The notes under the pieces were generated by a model, which saw only the letters and a program-made list of their open reading frames with translations, was not told where the DNA came from and made no database searches. A DNA stretch of 8,726 nucleotides from NCBI GenBank assembly GCA_012839395.1, contig DUNJ01000119.1, forward strand, positions 1 to 8,726. The letters are read 5' to 3'. This DNA comes from Tepidimicrobium sp. GTDB lineage: Bacteria > Bacillota > Clostridia > Tissierellales > Tepidimicrobiaceae. Of this stretch, positions 1-5,146 are shown piece by piece. How positions within the stretch are numbered: position 1 is the first letter of the stretch; each line of letters opens with the position of its first letter. The position numbers and the translations under genes are program-made.

Positions 1-795
1 AGAATGGAGCTATTCCACCTCCTTGAGGCTAACAAGTTAGGCGGATTGGGATTAGGAAATGGAATAACCGTAGTGGTGGGCAGCTGGATTGCTGGAGCTG
101 TTATGGGGGTGGACCTATTTAGATTCAATAAATCCATCAAGGCCGTATTTGCAGGGGTCTTTGCATGCTTTATATTTACCAATCCCTTATTGAATATAGT
201 GGGGTATATTGGTGCTGTATCAGTAGGACAATTTAACTATGTAGAATGGATGTTGACTAAAAATCTACTATTAGCTGTAATAGGGGTATTTGCTTGGACT
301 GCTTCCCTATGGACTACCAATAATGCAGAGCTTTATTGTAACTCACTATATACAGGGCCAGTTTTGGCTTCCTATGGGAAATATGTTCAAAGGAGGAAAT
401 TAGTCTTATGGGCGGGGATAATAGGCACTATACTGGGATCCCTAGCATTCTATCAAATATTCTTTGCAGACTTTATAACCGTATTAGGAGCAGCAGCTCC
501 ACCATTAGCAGGACCGTTGATTGCTGATTACTACTTTATTAAGAAGCAAAATTATATAATAGAAAACTATAATGATGAACCTACGTATCGTACATCGGGG
601 GTAGTATCCTTCATAATTGGAGCTATCCTAGGATTGGTATTCCAGTATATAATTCCATTGCCTTATGGATTGCCATCTGGATTATTTGCCTTAGTGGTTA
701 CGGTATTTATATACGTTTTAATATATAAGCACACCAAGGATTATGAATATGATAAAGAGCTATATAAGAGTAAAGGCATTGAAATAGGGGGGTAA
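1..795 (+). CDS. NCS1-family cytosine/purine-type permease, C-terminal part (5' cut by window)
   Basis: This is the C-terminal 264 codons of an integral membrane transporter that would import a nucleobase or related compound (cytosine, allantoin or hydantoin type) across the cytoplasmic membrane. The frame is open from base 1, and the ATG at 4 has no ribosome site, so the true start lies outside the window; full-length relatives have roughly 400-450 residues. About seven hydrophobic segments are visible. Family signs are the WTTNNAELY stretch (compare WTTND in CodB-like proteins) and, late in the protein, APPLAGPLIADYYFIKK, a typical NCS1 signature. It ends in a charged cytoplasmic tail. The stop lies 4 bp before the creatininase gene, so the two are surely co-transcribed; this suggests the cargo is a cyclic amide or ureide that the amidohydrolase then opens. 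The exact substrate cannot be read from sequence. Confidence 0.88.
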   Translation, partial: RMELFHLLEANKLGGLGLGNGITVVVGSWIAGAVMGVDLFRFNKSIKAVFAGVFACFIFTNPLLNIVGYIGAVSVGQFNYVEWMLTKNLLLAVIGVFAWTASLWTTNNAELYCNSLYTGPVLASYGKYVQRRKLVLWAGIIGTILGSLAFYQIFFADFITVLGAAAPPLAGPLIADYYFIKKQNYIIENYNDEPTYRTSGVVSFIIGAILGLVFQYIIPLPYGLPSGLFALVVTVFIYVLIYKHTKDYEYDKELYKSKGIEIGG

Positions 796-799
796 GATT

Positions 800-1573
800 A
801 TGAAGAAGGTTTTACTTAATGAATTTAGTGCCAGGGAACTAAAGGGGATGATAGAAAACGGCGAAATAGATAGCGCCATCACGGTATTTGGTAGCTGTGA
901 AAGTCATGGTTGGCATCTACCTTTAGGGCCCGATCTATTCGTTCCTGAGGAGATAGCTAAAAGGGCAGCCAATAGGCTGGATAAGACCATAGTTGTTCCA
1001 GGGGTACCCTTTGGCACCTCCATCCACTACAATCAATTTCCGCTATCCATTACATTGAAGTTTGAAACTACAATAGCCGTAGCTGAGGATATATTTGAAA
1101 GTTTAATAGACCATGGGATAAAGCATATAGTTATACTTAATGGGCACGATGGCAATATTCCAGCCTTGGAAATAGCTGCTAGGAATGTGAAGAATAGGCA
1201 TAAGGATGCGGCATTGGTATATCTGCCAGCTTGGTGGGAATTGACAGGTGCTAAGATGGGCGAGGATTTCGAGGTATGGCAAGGGCTAGGACATGGTGGT
1301 GAAGGGGAAACTTCCATAACCATGGCAGTTAGGCCAGATCTAGTAGATCTGGAATATGCAGAACCTCAAATTCCTGAAGATGTAATAAGGTTGGGAGAGC
1401 ATGCTACTATAATATGGGATATTGAGGAGGTTACGGCTACAGGGGCCACGGGGGATCCTACAAAGGCCACCATGGAGAAAGGGGAAAAGATGTTGGATTG
1501 CGTAACGGATTATTTAGTGGAGTTGATTAAGGAGCTGGAGAAAACCGATTGGAATTACGATTATAGGAAGTAA
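800..1573 (+). CDS. Creatininase-family amidohydrolase
   Basis: A cytoplasmic metal-dependent amidase of 257 residues, the usual size for the creatininase (creatinine amidohydrolase) family, which opens cyclic amides or hydrolyses formamide-type bonds. Visible family signatures are GSCESHGWHLPLGPD at residues 31-45, supplying the metal ligands Glu34, His36 and Asp45; ILNGHDGN at 112-119 with His116; and GHGGEGETS at 164-172 with the conserved acidic ligand. The ATG at 800 is preceded by the G-rich site AGGGGGG at 786-792, which overlaps the end of the permease gene, so translation is probably coupled. Relatives act on creatinine, on 3-dehydro or formamide intermediates, or in mycofactocin maturation; there is no mycofactocin gene here. 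Pairing with an NCS1 permease points to catabolism of an imported cyclic nitrogen compound. Family assignment is firm; the substrate is inference. Confidence 0.9.
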   Translation: MKKVLLNEFSARELKGMIENGEIDSAITVFGSCESHGWHLPLGPDLFVPEEIAKRAANRLDKTIVVPGVPFGTSIHYNQFPLSITLKFETTIAVAEDIFESLIDHGIKHIVILNGHDGNIPALEIAARNVKNRHKDAALVYLPAWWELTGAKMGEDFEVWQGLGHGGEGETSITMAVRPDLVDLEYAEPQIPEDVIRLGEHATIIWDIEEVTATGATGDPTKATMEKGEKMLDCVTDYLVELIKELEKTDWNYDYRK

Positions 1574-1586
1574 TGGATAAGGGGAC

Positions 1587-1599
1587 GAACAACTTGTTC
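1587..1599. repeat. 13-bp palindrome GAACAACTTGTTC
   Basis: A perfect inverted repeat, GAACAA-C-TTGTTC, lies 14 bp after the creatininase stop and upstream of the amidohydrolase stub. There is no T-run behind it, so it is not an intrinsic terminator. Its size and symmetry suit a dimeric repressor site that may have served the lost third gene, but no regulator is identifiable here. Confidence 0.3.
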
Positions 1600-1633
1600 A
1601 GGTTATAAAAAAGTATAGTATAAAGGGGATTAT

Positions 1634-1678
1634 GTGATATTTATAAAGGATGGTCATATATTTACCCTGGAAGGGTAG
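1634..1678 (+). pseudogene. N-terminal stub of an amidohydrolase/dihydropyrimidinase-like gene
   Basis: A GTG at 1634, with the ribosome site AAAGGGG at 1622-1628 in front, opens a frame of only 14 codons reading (M)IFIKDGHIFTLEG before TAG. This is the classic first beta strand of amidohydrolase-superfamily enzymes such as dihydropyrimidinases, hydantoinases and imidazolonepropionase-like proteins, which begin with M-hydrophobic-IKNG-x-I-hydrophobic-T. Nothing recognisable follows in any frame before the terminator at 1707. The simplest reading is a gene whose body was deleted, leaving its translation start. It would fit functionally after a nucleobase-type permease and a cyclic amidase. The match rests on a very short stretch, so it remains tentative. 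Confidence 0.4.
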
Positions 1679-1706
1679 CTCATGATAATATATAGGTTTG
1701 AAATAT

Positions 1707-1735
1707 AAAAATCGGGGAATTGATCCCCGATTTTT
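1707..1735. terminator. Bidirectional intrinsic terminator
   Basis: A perfect 12-bp stem, AAAAATCGGGGA (1707-1718) against TCCCCGATTTTT (1724-1735), with a 5-base loop. The stem core is GC-rich and is flanked by A-runs and T-runs on both sides, so it works for both strands. It ends the permease/creatininase transcript on the plus strand and the SleB-like gene on the minus strand. The minus-strand stop codon (1734-1736) sits at the base of the stem. Confidence 0.93.
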
Positions 1736-2414
1736 ATCTATAGAAAGCATGTCCACCAATTTTTGTTACAAAGGTTTTATTCTGCACGATCCAACTGCCT
1801 GCCGCCTTATCTGGGTTGAAGAAATATGTGCAATCCCCAACGGGCCTTGCACCTTCTAAAGCATCCTTAGCAGCATCTATGCTACCTTGGGATGGATTAT
1901 TATAAATCGTACCCTCGGCAACAGGACTAAATTGGGGGATACTTCCATAGTATTCAAATATTACACCATATATGGTGTTTGGAAAATCTTTGGAGTTAAC
2001 CCTATTTAAAACAACATTTCCAACGGCCACCTTACCTTTATAAGGCTCTCCACCGGCTTCGGCCTCAATTATTCGAGCTAACCAGAATATATGATCCCAA
2101 TTATAATCTTCAATGGCTGTCCCACTTGAGGAGTTGCCATATAAGGCCCTTTGGGTTTCAGGCCCTGCAAAGCCATCTATTCTTAAACCATGGTCTATTT
2201 GAAATTGGATAACGGCTTTTTCCGTTATCTTTCCATATATCCCATCGATACCATAATCGTAGTATCCTTTCTGCTTCAATGCCTTTTGAAGTCTTGAAAC
2301 ATCTTCACCCCTATGACCAAAATGCAATGTTCTAGATTGGCCATTAGCCGATACTGGTGTGGCTACAGCTGTTAATACCAGTATGAATAACAATATATAT
2401 ATAAATTTTCTCAC
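1734..2414 (-). CDS. SleB-like secreted cell-wall hydrolase with peptidoglycan-binding domain
   Basis: A 226-residue exported enzyme that probably cleaves peptidoglycan glycan strands. Residues 1-23 are a signal peptide (RK, hydrophobic core, cleavage near PVSA). Residues about 30-92 form a PG_binding_1 domain (LHFGHRGEDVSRLQKALK, then GIDGIYGKIT and FAGPETQRAL). Residues about 112-225 are a Hydrolase_2 domain: ARIIEAEAGGEPYKGKVAVG at 113-132 carries the conserved Glu residues proposed as catalytic, followed by NVVLNRV and QFSPVAEG, and it closes with IGGHAF. The layout matches spore cortex-lytic enzyme SleB, though somewhat shorter than the B. subtilis protein (about 300 residues). The start is GTG at 2414, with GGGAGAG at 2424-2430 nine bases upstream; no better start is seen. 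No ypeB partner gene is adjacent and the promoter looks sigma-A-like, so a vegetative wall-hydrolase role is equally possible. Confidence 0.9.
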   Translation of the reverse strand: MRKFIYILLFILVLTAVATPVSANGQSRTLHFGHRGEDVSRLQKALKQKGYYDYGIDGIYGKITEKAVIQFQIDHGLRIDGFAGPETQRALYGNSSSGTAIEDYNWDHIFWLARIIEAEAGGEPYKGKVAVGNVVLNRVNSKDFPNTIYGVIFEYYGSIPQFSPVAEGTIYNNPSQGSIDAAKDALEGARPVGDCTYFFNPDKAAGSWIVQNKTFVTKIGGHAFYR

Positions 2415-2535
2415 TAATATACACTCTCCCTGGATTTATCATCATATTGACCTTCAAATTCCACCTAACCCCTATATGCAACCCCTAATTCCCGGGCAAT
2501 TGGGATTCAATCATATTTGGGCTAGGATGGAAAAC

Positions 2536-2564
2536 ATTATACAGCATTAAGAGCATTATGTAAA
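2536..2564 (-). promoter_or_regulatory. Sigma-A-type promoter for the SleB-like hydrolase
   Basis: On the minus strand, TTTACA (2564-2559) and TATAAT (2541-2536) are separated by exactly 17 bp. Transcription would begin near 2529 and leave a leader of about 115 bases before the GTG at 2414. A spore-specific (sigma-G type) arrangement was looked for in the same region and no well-spaced pair was found. Confidence 0.6.
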
Positions 2565-2670
2565 CCGTATGTGGACAAGTACTATAAAGTACATTATCAG
2601 CTGGAGAATGGAAGAACTACATATATAACCCATGTATATCCATATATGCCCTTTAGTAAAAGTGTAACAT

Positions 2671-2680
2671 ATGTGCACAT
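2671..2680. repeat. 10-bp palindrome ATGTGCACAT upstream of the capsule-control promoter
   Basis: A perfect 10-bp inverted repeat lies 25 bp upstream of the -35 box at 2706. The position suits an activator or repressor site, but it is short, it overlaps the possible decayed ORF, and no matching second copy was noticed elsewhere in the window. Confidence 0.2.
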
Positions 2681-2705
2681 CGTTAAATAATATAGTGGTA
2701 ATATG

Positions 2706-2734
2706 TTGATGAAAAAGCCTTTAATTGTTATAAT
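2706..2734 (+). promoter_or_regulatory. Sigma-A-type promoter of the cps control operon
   Basis: TTGATG (2706-2711), a 17-bp spacer, and a perfect TATAAT (2729-2734). The expected start of transcription, near 2741, precedes the Wzz-like gene by about 87 bases. It is the best-scoring forward promoter in the 413-bp gap and the natural driver of the genes from 2828 to 5074, and possibly on to 6460. Confidence 0.72.
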
Positions 2735-2740
2735 AGAGCA

Positions 2741-2802
2741 TATATAAGGGAGCGAGGATGATTGGAAGTATATTTATCATAAATGGATCGATACCTTATA
2801 TA
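2741..2802 (+). promoter_or_regulatory. Structured leader: 9-bp inverted repeat enclosing a small-ORF start
   Basis: TATATAAGG (2741-2749) and CCTTATATA (2794-2802) are perfect complements separated by 44 bases. The left arm begins at the predicted transcription start. In the RNA this stem would partly cover the ribosome site (GGGAG, 2748-2752) of the small ORF at 2758. Inside the loop, ATTTATCATAAAT (2772-2784) is another near-perfect palindrome. There is no T-run, so this is not a terminator. The AT-rich arms make chance occurrence quite possible. Confidence 0.3.
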
Positions 2803-2874
2803 AAAACTTTAATACTATGGAGGTGTGATGGGGTTGGAAGAGATCAGTTTACAGGAGATTTTTTTTATTCTTAG
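2758..2874 (+). CDS. Possible 38-codon leader ORF overlapping the Wzz-like gene start
   Basis: ATG at 2758, with GGGAG five bases upstream, opens 38 codons starting MIGSIFIINGSIPYIKTLIL, a moderately hydrophobic peptide, and ends at TAG 2872-2874. It overlaps the first 47 bases of the Wzz-like gene in another frame, and the GGAGG site of that gene lies inside it. If translated, ribosomes would pass over the downstream start region and could modulate or couple its translation. There is no homology or codon-bias evidence, so it may be chance. Confidence 0.28.
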   Translation: MIGSIFIINGSIPYIKTLILWRCDGVGRDQFTGDFFYS

Positions 2875-3511
2875 AAGGCGAATGAGATTGATAATAGGGA
2901 TTACCGTATTTTGTATAGTTGTAACTGGAATCATAAGCATCTTTATGTTAAAGCCAGAATATGAGGCTTTTACTACCTTGATGGTAGGCAAACCTAGGGA
3001 TTATCAGGGTACTAGCAGTGAATTGAACTATGATGATTTACTACTTAATCAAAAATTAGCCCCGACCTATAGAGAGTTGGTTAAGATGCGGATAGTTACC
3101 GATGAGGTTACTAGAAACTTGGGGCTAGATATAGGCCATAAAAGCTTTGTTAACAAGGTTAATGTAAATCTGGTAAGGGATACGGAAATTATACAGGTGG
3201 AGGTAAGGGATAGCAATCCCAACATGGCAGCTGAAATAGCTAATGAAACTGCCAAGGTATTTATGAAGCATGTACAGGATATAATGAAGGTGGAAAATAT
3301 TCAGGTAATAGATGAAGCTCAAACACCACGAAATCCTGTAAGGCCGAGGACTAAGGTTAATATAGCTATTGCGGGGGTGCTAGGGATTATGGTAGGGGTA
3401 TTTATAGTTCTATTATTGGAGTACCTAGATAATACTATAAAAACCCCAGATGATGTGGAAAGGCATTTAGGATTGCCTATAATCGGTACTATACCAATGC
3501 TTGATGAGTAA
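2828..3511 (+). CDS. cpsC: CpsC/CapA-like polysaccharide co-polymerase, BY-kinase membrane modulator (Wzz family)
   Basis: A membrane protein of 227 residues that sets polysaccharide chain length and, in Gram-positive bacteria, activates the separate cytoplasmic tyrosine kinase. The N-terminus EEISLQEIFFILRRR is the typical Wzz lead-in. Membrane segment 1 is about residues 20-41, followed by an extracytoplasmic domain of about 135 residues. A proline-rich stretch (TPRNPVRPR, about 166-174) precedes membrane segment 2 (about 177-197). The short cytoplasmic tail EYLDNTIKTPDDVERHLGLP is the part that contacts the kinase in CapA/CapB-type pairs. GGAGG at 2819-2823 serves the ATG at 2828; GTG at 2825 is too close to it, and TTG at 2834 is a workable alternative. 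It lies 20 bp before the kinase gene. Length and layout are normal for the split Gram-positive form. Confidence 0.9.
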   Translation: MGLEEISLQEIFFILRRRMRLIIGITVFCIVVTGIISIFMLKPEYEAFTTLMVGKPRDYQGTSSELNYDDLLLNQKLAPTYRELVKMRIVTDEVTRNLGLDIGHKSFVNKVNVNLVRDTEIIQVEVRDSNPNMAAEIANETAKVFMKHVQDIMKVENIQVIDEAQTPRNPVRPRTKVNIAIAGVLGIMVGVFIVLLLEYLDNTIKTPDDVERHLGLPIIGTIPMLDE

Positions 3512-3531
3512 GTAGATGATGAGGTGAAGAG

Positions 3532-4275
3532 ATGAAGAGACCTAAGGTATTTACATTAAGGAACCCAAAGTCGGTTATATCGGAAGCGTATAGAACGTTG
3601 AGGACCAATATTCAATTTTCTAGTATAGACAAGCCTATTAAGAGTATCGTAATTACATCTTCAATTCCCGGGGAAGGGAAGAGTACAATAGCTATAAATA
3701 CTGCTATAACCATGGCTCAAGCGGGTAAGAAGGTTTTGCTATTGGGTTGTGACTTAAGAAAACCCAGCTTACATAAAGCCTTTATAATGAGTAATTCTAG
3801 GGGATTGACGAATATATTGGCAGGAAATGAGAGCTATGAAGATATAATATATAAACCTAAAGGAGTTGAGGGTTTGGATATCATAGGTTCAGGGCCTATT
3901 CCACCAAATCCTGCTGAACTTTTAGGATCTATCAAGATGAAGGATTTTATAGGGGATATGAAGCAGGTATACGATATGGTGATATTGGATACGCCTCCAA
4001 TGGGAGCGGTGACAGATGCTGCAGTTCTATCCACTATAGTAGACGGTACTATATTGGTATGCTCTGTTGGGGAGGCGGATATAGATGCTGCCAGGATGTC
4101 GAAGGACCTATTGGACAAGGTGAATGCCAATATACTAGGGGTGGTATTGAACAAGGTTCCCGTAGATGGTGGCGGATACTACGGATATCAATATAGCGAA
4201 TACTATGACCATTCCCAAGACCACGGTAGCCCCCGATCTAGAAGAAGGAGCAAGAGGGAGAGGGCCAATGCTTGA
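3532..4275 (+). CDS. cpsD: CpsD/CapB-like BY-family protein-tyrosine kinase
   Basis: A 247-residue cytoplasmic autophosphorylating tyrosine kinase that regulates capsule/exopolysaccharide assembly together with the Wzz-like partner. In order: the interface motif ExxRxxR (Glu18, Arg21, Arg24); Walker A SSIPGEGKST (43-52) with Lys50; Walker A' LLLGCDLRKP (69-78); Walker B MVILDTPP (149-156) with Asp153; and a C-terminal tyrosine cluster with six Tyr (216, 217, 219, 221, 224, 225). Oddities: the Walker A' DxD normally has two Asp, but here the first position is Gly72, leaving only Asp74; and after the tyrosines the protein runs on for 22 residues with a very basic tail (RSRRRSKRER). The ribosome site GAGGTG (3521-3526) fits the ATG at 3532. 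The 3' end overlaps the phosphatase gene by 8 bases. Kinase activity is likely but should not be assumed, given Gly72. Confidence 0.92.
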   Translation: MKRPKVFTLRNPKSVISEAYRTLRTNIQFSSIDKPIKSIVITSSIPGEGKSTIAINTAITMAQAGKKVLLLGCDLRKPSLHKAFIMSNSRGLTNILAGNESYEDIIYKPKGVEGLDIIGSGPIPPNPAELLGSIKMKDFIGDMKQVYDMVILDTPPMGAVTDAAVLSTIVDGTILVCSVGEADIDAARMSKDLLDKVNANILGVVLNKVPVDGGGYYGYQYSEYYDHSQDHGSPRSRRRSKRERANA

Positions 4276-5074
4276 TATTCACAGCCATATATTGCCCAAT
4301 GTAGATGATGGAGCAGGGGATTTGGGCGAATCTTTGGAGATGGCCCGAATATACCTGGTCAATGGAATAGATAAGGTTATAGCTACACCTCATTATATCG
4401 AAGGGGCTGAAAGTAGCACTAGGGAGCAAAATCTTAAAATATTGGGGGAATTAAGGAGGGCGCTAGATGAAGAGGGGCTGGATTTAGAAGTATATCTGGG
4501 AAACGAGGTATACCTTACCATGGATATAATGGATGATTTAAAGGAGGGCAAGGTATCTACCTTAAACAACTCTAGATATCTGCTTTTGGAGCTACCTATG
4601 TTTGATGTACCCCTTTATACGGAAGATCTAATATACCAGTTACGCTTGGAGGGATATATACCTATAATAGCCCATCCTGAAAGAAATGCGAAGATAGCGG
4701 AGAATCCTAATATACTATATGAATTTATAATGCAGGGAGCGTTAGCTCAGCTCAACTTGCCCAGTATAGAGGGGAGATATGGCAGTAGTATAGAGGATAC
4801 AGGTAGGCTATTGCTCAAGCATAATATGATCCACTTCGTGGGAACAGATGCTCATTCTAAGGATAAAAGAGCTCCCAATGTAGAGGAAAGCCTCCATATA
4901 TTAAGGGGATTGGTAGACGATAGAACTTATGAGGAAATCACCTATTTAAATGGGCTGAAGGTCATAGAAGATAAAGATGTGAAAATAGAACCTCCTATTA
5001 AACATGTAGAGATGAGTTATTTCGGATTTATAAAGGATAAATTGGCTAGATTTACGAGGGGTCTAAGAAAATAA
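4268..5074 (+). CDS. cpsB: CpsB/YwqE-like PHP-family protein-tyrosine phosphatase
   Basis: A cytoplasmic metal-dependent phosphatase of 268 residues that removes phosphate from the tyrosine cluster of the CpsD-like kinase. The PHP metal-site motifs are all present: DIHSHILPNVDDG at the N-terminus (His5, His7), ATPHY (His42), GNEVY (Glu80), LLLELP (Glu108), IAHPERN (His136) and VGTDAHS (Asp194, His196). The spacing closely matches that of the pneumococcal CpsB family. I place the start at ATG 4268, because it yields the canonical MLDIHSH N-terminus and has GGGAG at 4256-4260 seven bases upstream. An upstream ATG at 4166 in the same frame would add 34 unrelated residues that only shadow the kinase tail. 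The 8-base overlap with the kinase gene implies translational coupling, so that kinase and its eraser are made in proportion. Confidence 0.93.
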   Translation: MLDIHSHILPNVDDGAGDLGESLEMARIYLVNGIDKVIATPHYIEGAESSTREQNLKILGELRRALDEEGLDLEVYLGNEVYLTMDIMDDLKEGKVSTLNNSRYLLLELPMFDVPLYTEDLIYQLRLEGYIPIIAHPERNAKIAENPNILYEFIMQGALAQLNLPSIEGRYGSSIEDTGRLLLKHNMIHFVGTDAHSKDKRAPNVEESLHILRGLVDDRTYEEITYLNGLKVIEDKDVKIEPPIKHVEMSYFGFIKDKLARFTRGLRK

Positions 5075-5081
5075 AAATCTA

Positions 5082-5108
5082 TTGAACAACTTAGTGCAAT
5101 GTGATAAT
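5082..5108 (+). promoter_or_regulatory. Possible internal promoter before the fused Wzz/BY-kinase-like gene
   Basis: TTGAAC (5082-5087), then a 15-bp spacer ending in TGT (5100-5102), then GATAAT (5103-5108): an extended -10 with a slightly short spacer. Transcription would begin around 5115, too late to use the ATG at 5114 but in good position for the ATG at 5147. No terminator precedes it, so read-through from the upstream genes is also expected. Confidence 0.35.
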
Positions 5109-5146
5109 ATTGTATGAGCAAATACAATGAATTAGAGGTGGAAGCT

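Larger units (their letters stand above)
2440..2690 (+). pseudogene. Possible frameshifted small gene of unknown function
   Basis: Two plus-strand frames join into one plausible protein of about 80 residues. The first frame (from about 2440) reads HHIDLQIPPNPYMQPLIPGQ and continues to WARME; the second (2526-2690) reads HYTALRALCKPYVDKYYKV, then HYQLENGRTTYITHVYPY, ending at TAA 2690. The switch falls at the A-run at 2531-2534, where a single missing A would join them as ARMEKHYTALRAL. No good start codon or ribosome site is seen: the in-frame ATG at 2476 and the GTG at 2571 both lack one. The minus-strand promoter at 2536-2564 overlaps it. I do not recognise the family. It may be a decayed Pro/Tyr-rich small protein or chance reading in noncoding DNA. 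Confidence 0.27.

Noticed and set aside
4..6. ATG at position 4 as the true permease start
   Set aside because: The frame is open to base 1, there is no room for a ribosome site, and the protein would lack the N-terminal third or more of an NCS1 transporter.
1033..1323. 96-codon minus-strand frame
   Set aside because: Antisense to the creatininase catalytic region; Ser/Pro/Cys-rich shadow translation with no start signal.
2536..2564. A sporulation (sigma-G) promoter for the SleB-like gene
   Set aside because: CAT-type -10 candidates exist upstream of the gene, but none has a matching -35 at 17-18 bp, whereas a well-spaced sigma-A pair is present.
4166..4267. Upstream ATG that would lengthen the PHP phosphatase by 34 residues
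   Set aside because: The extra residues overlap the kinase tyrosine tail in another frame, match nothing in the family, and ATG 4268 gives the canonical MLDIHSH start with a proper ribosome site.
5114..5146. Upstream ATG for the fused Wzz/kinase-like gene
   Set aside because: No ribosome site before it, it falls at the predicted transcription start, and ATG 5147 has GAGGTG at good spacing and the family-typical N-terminus.
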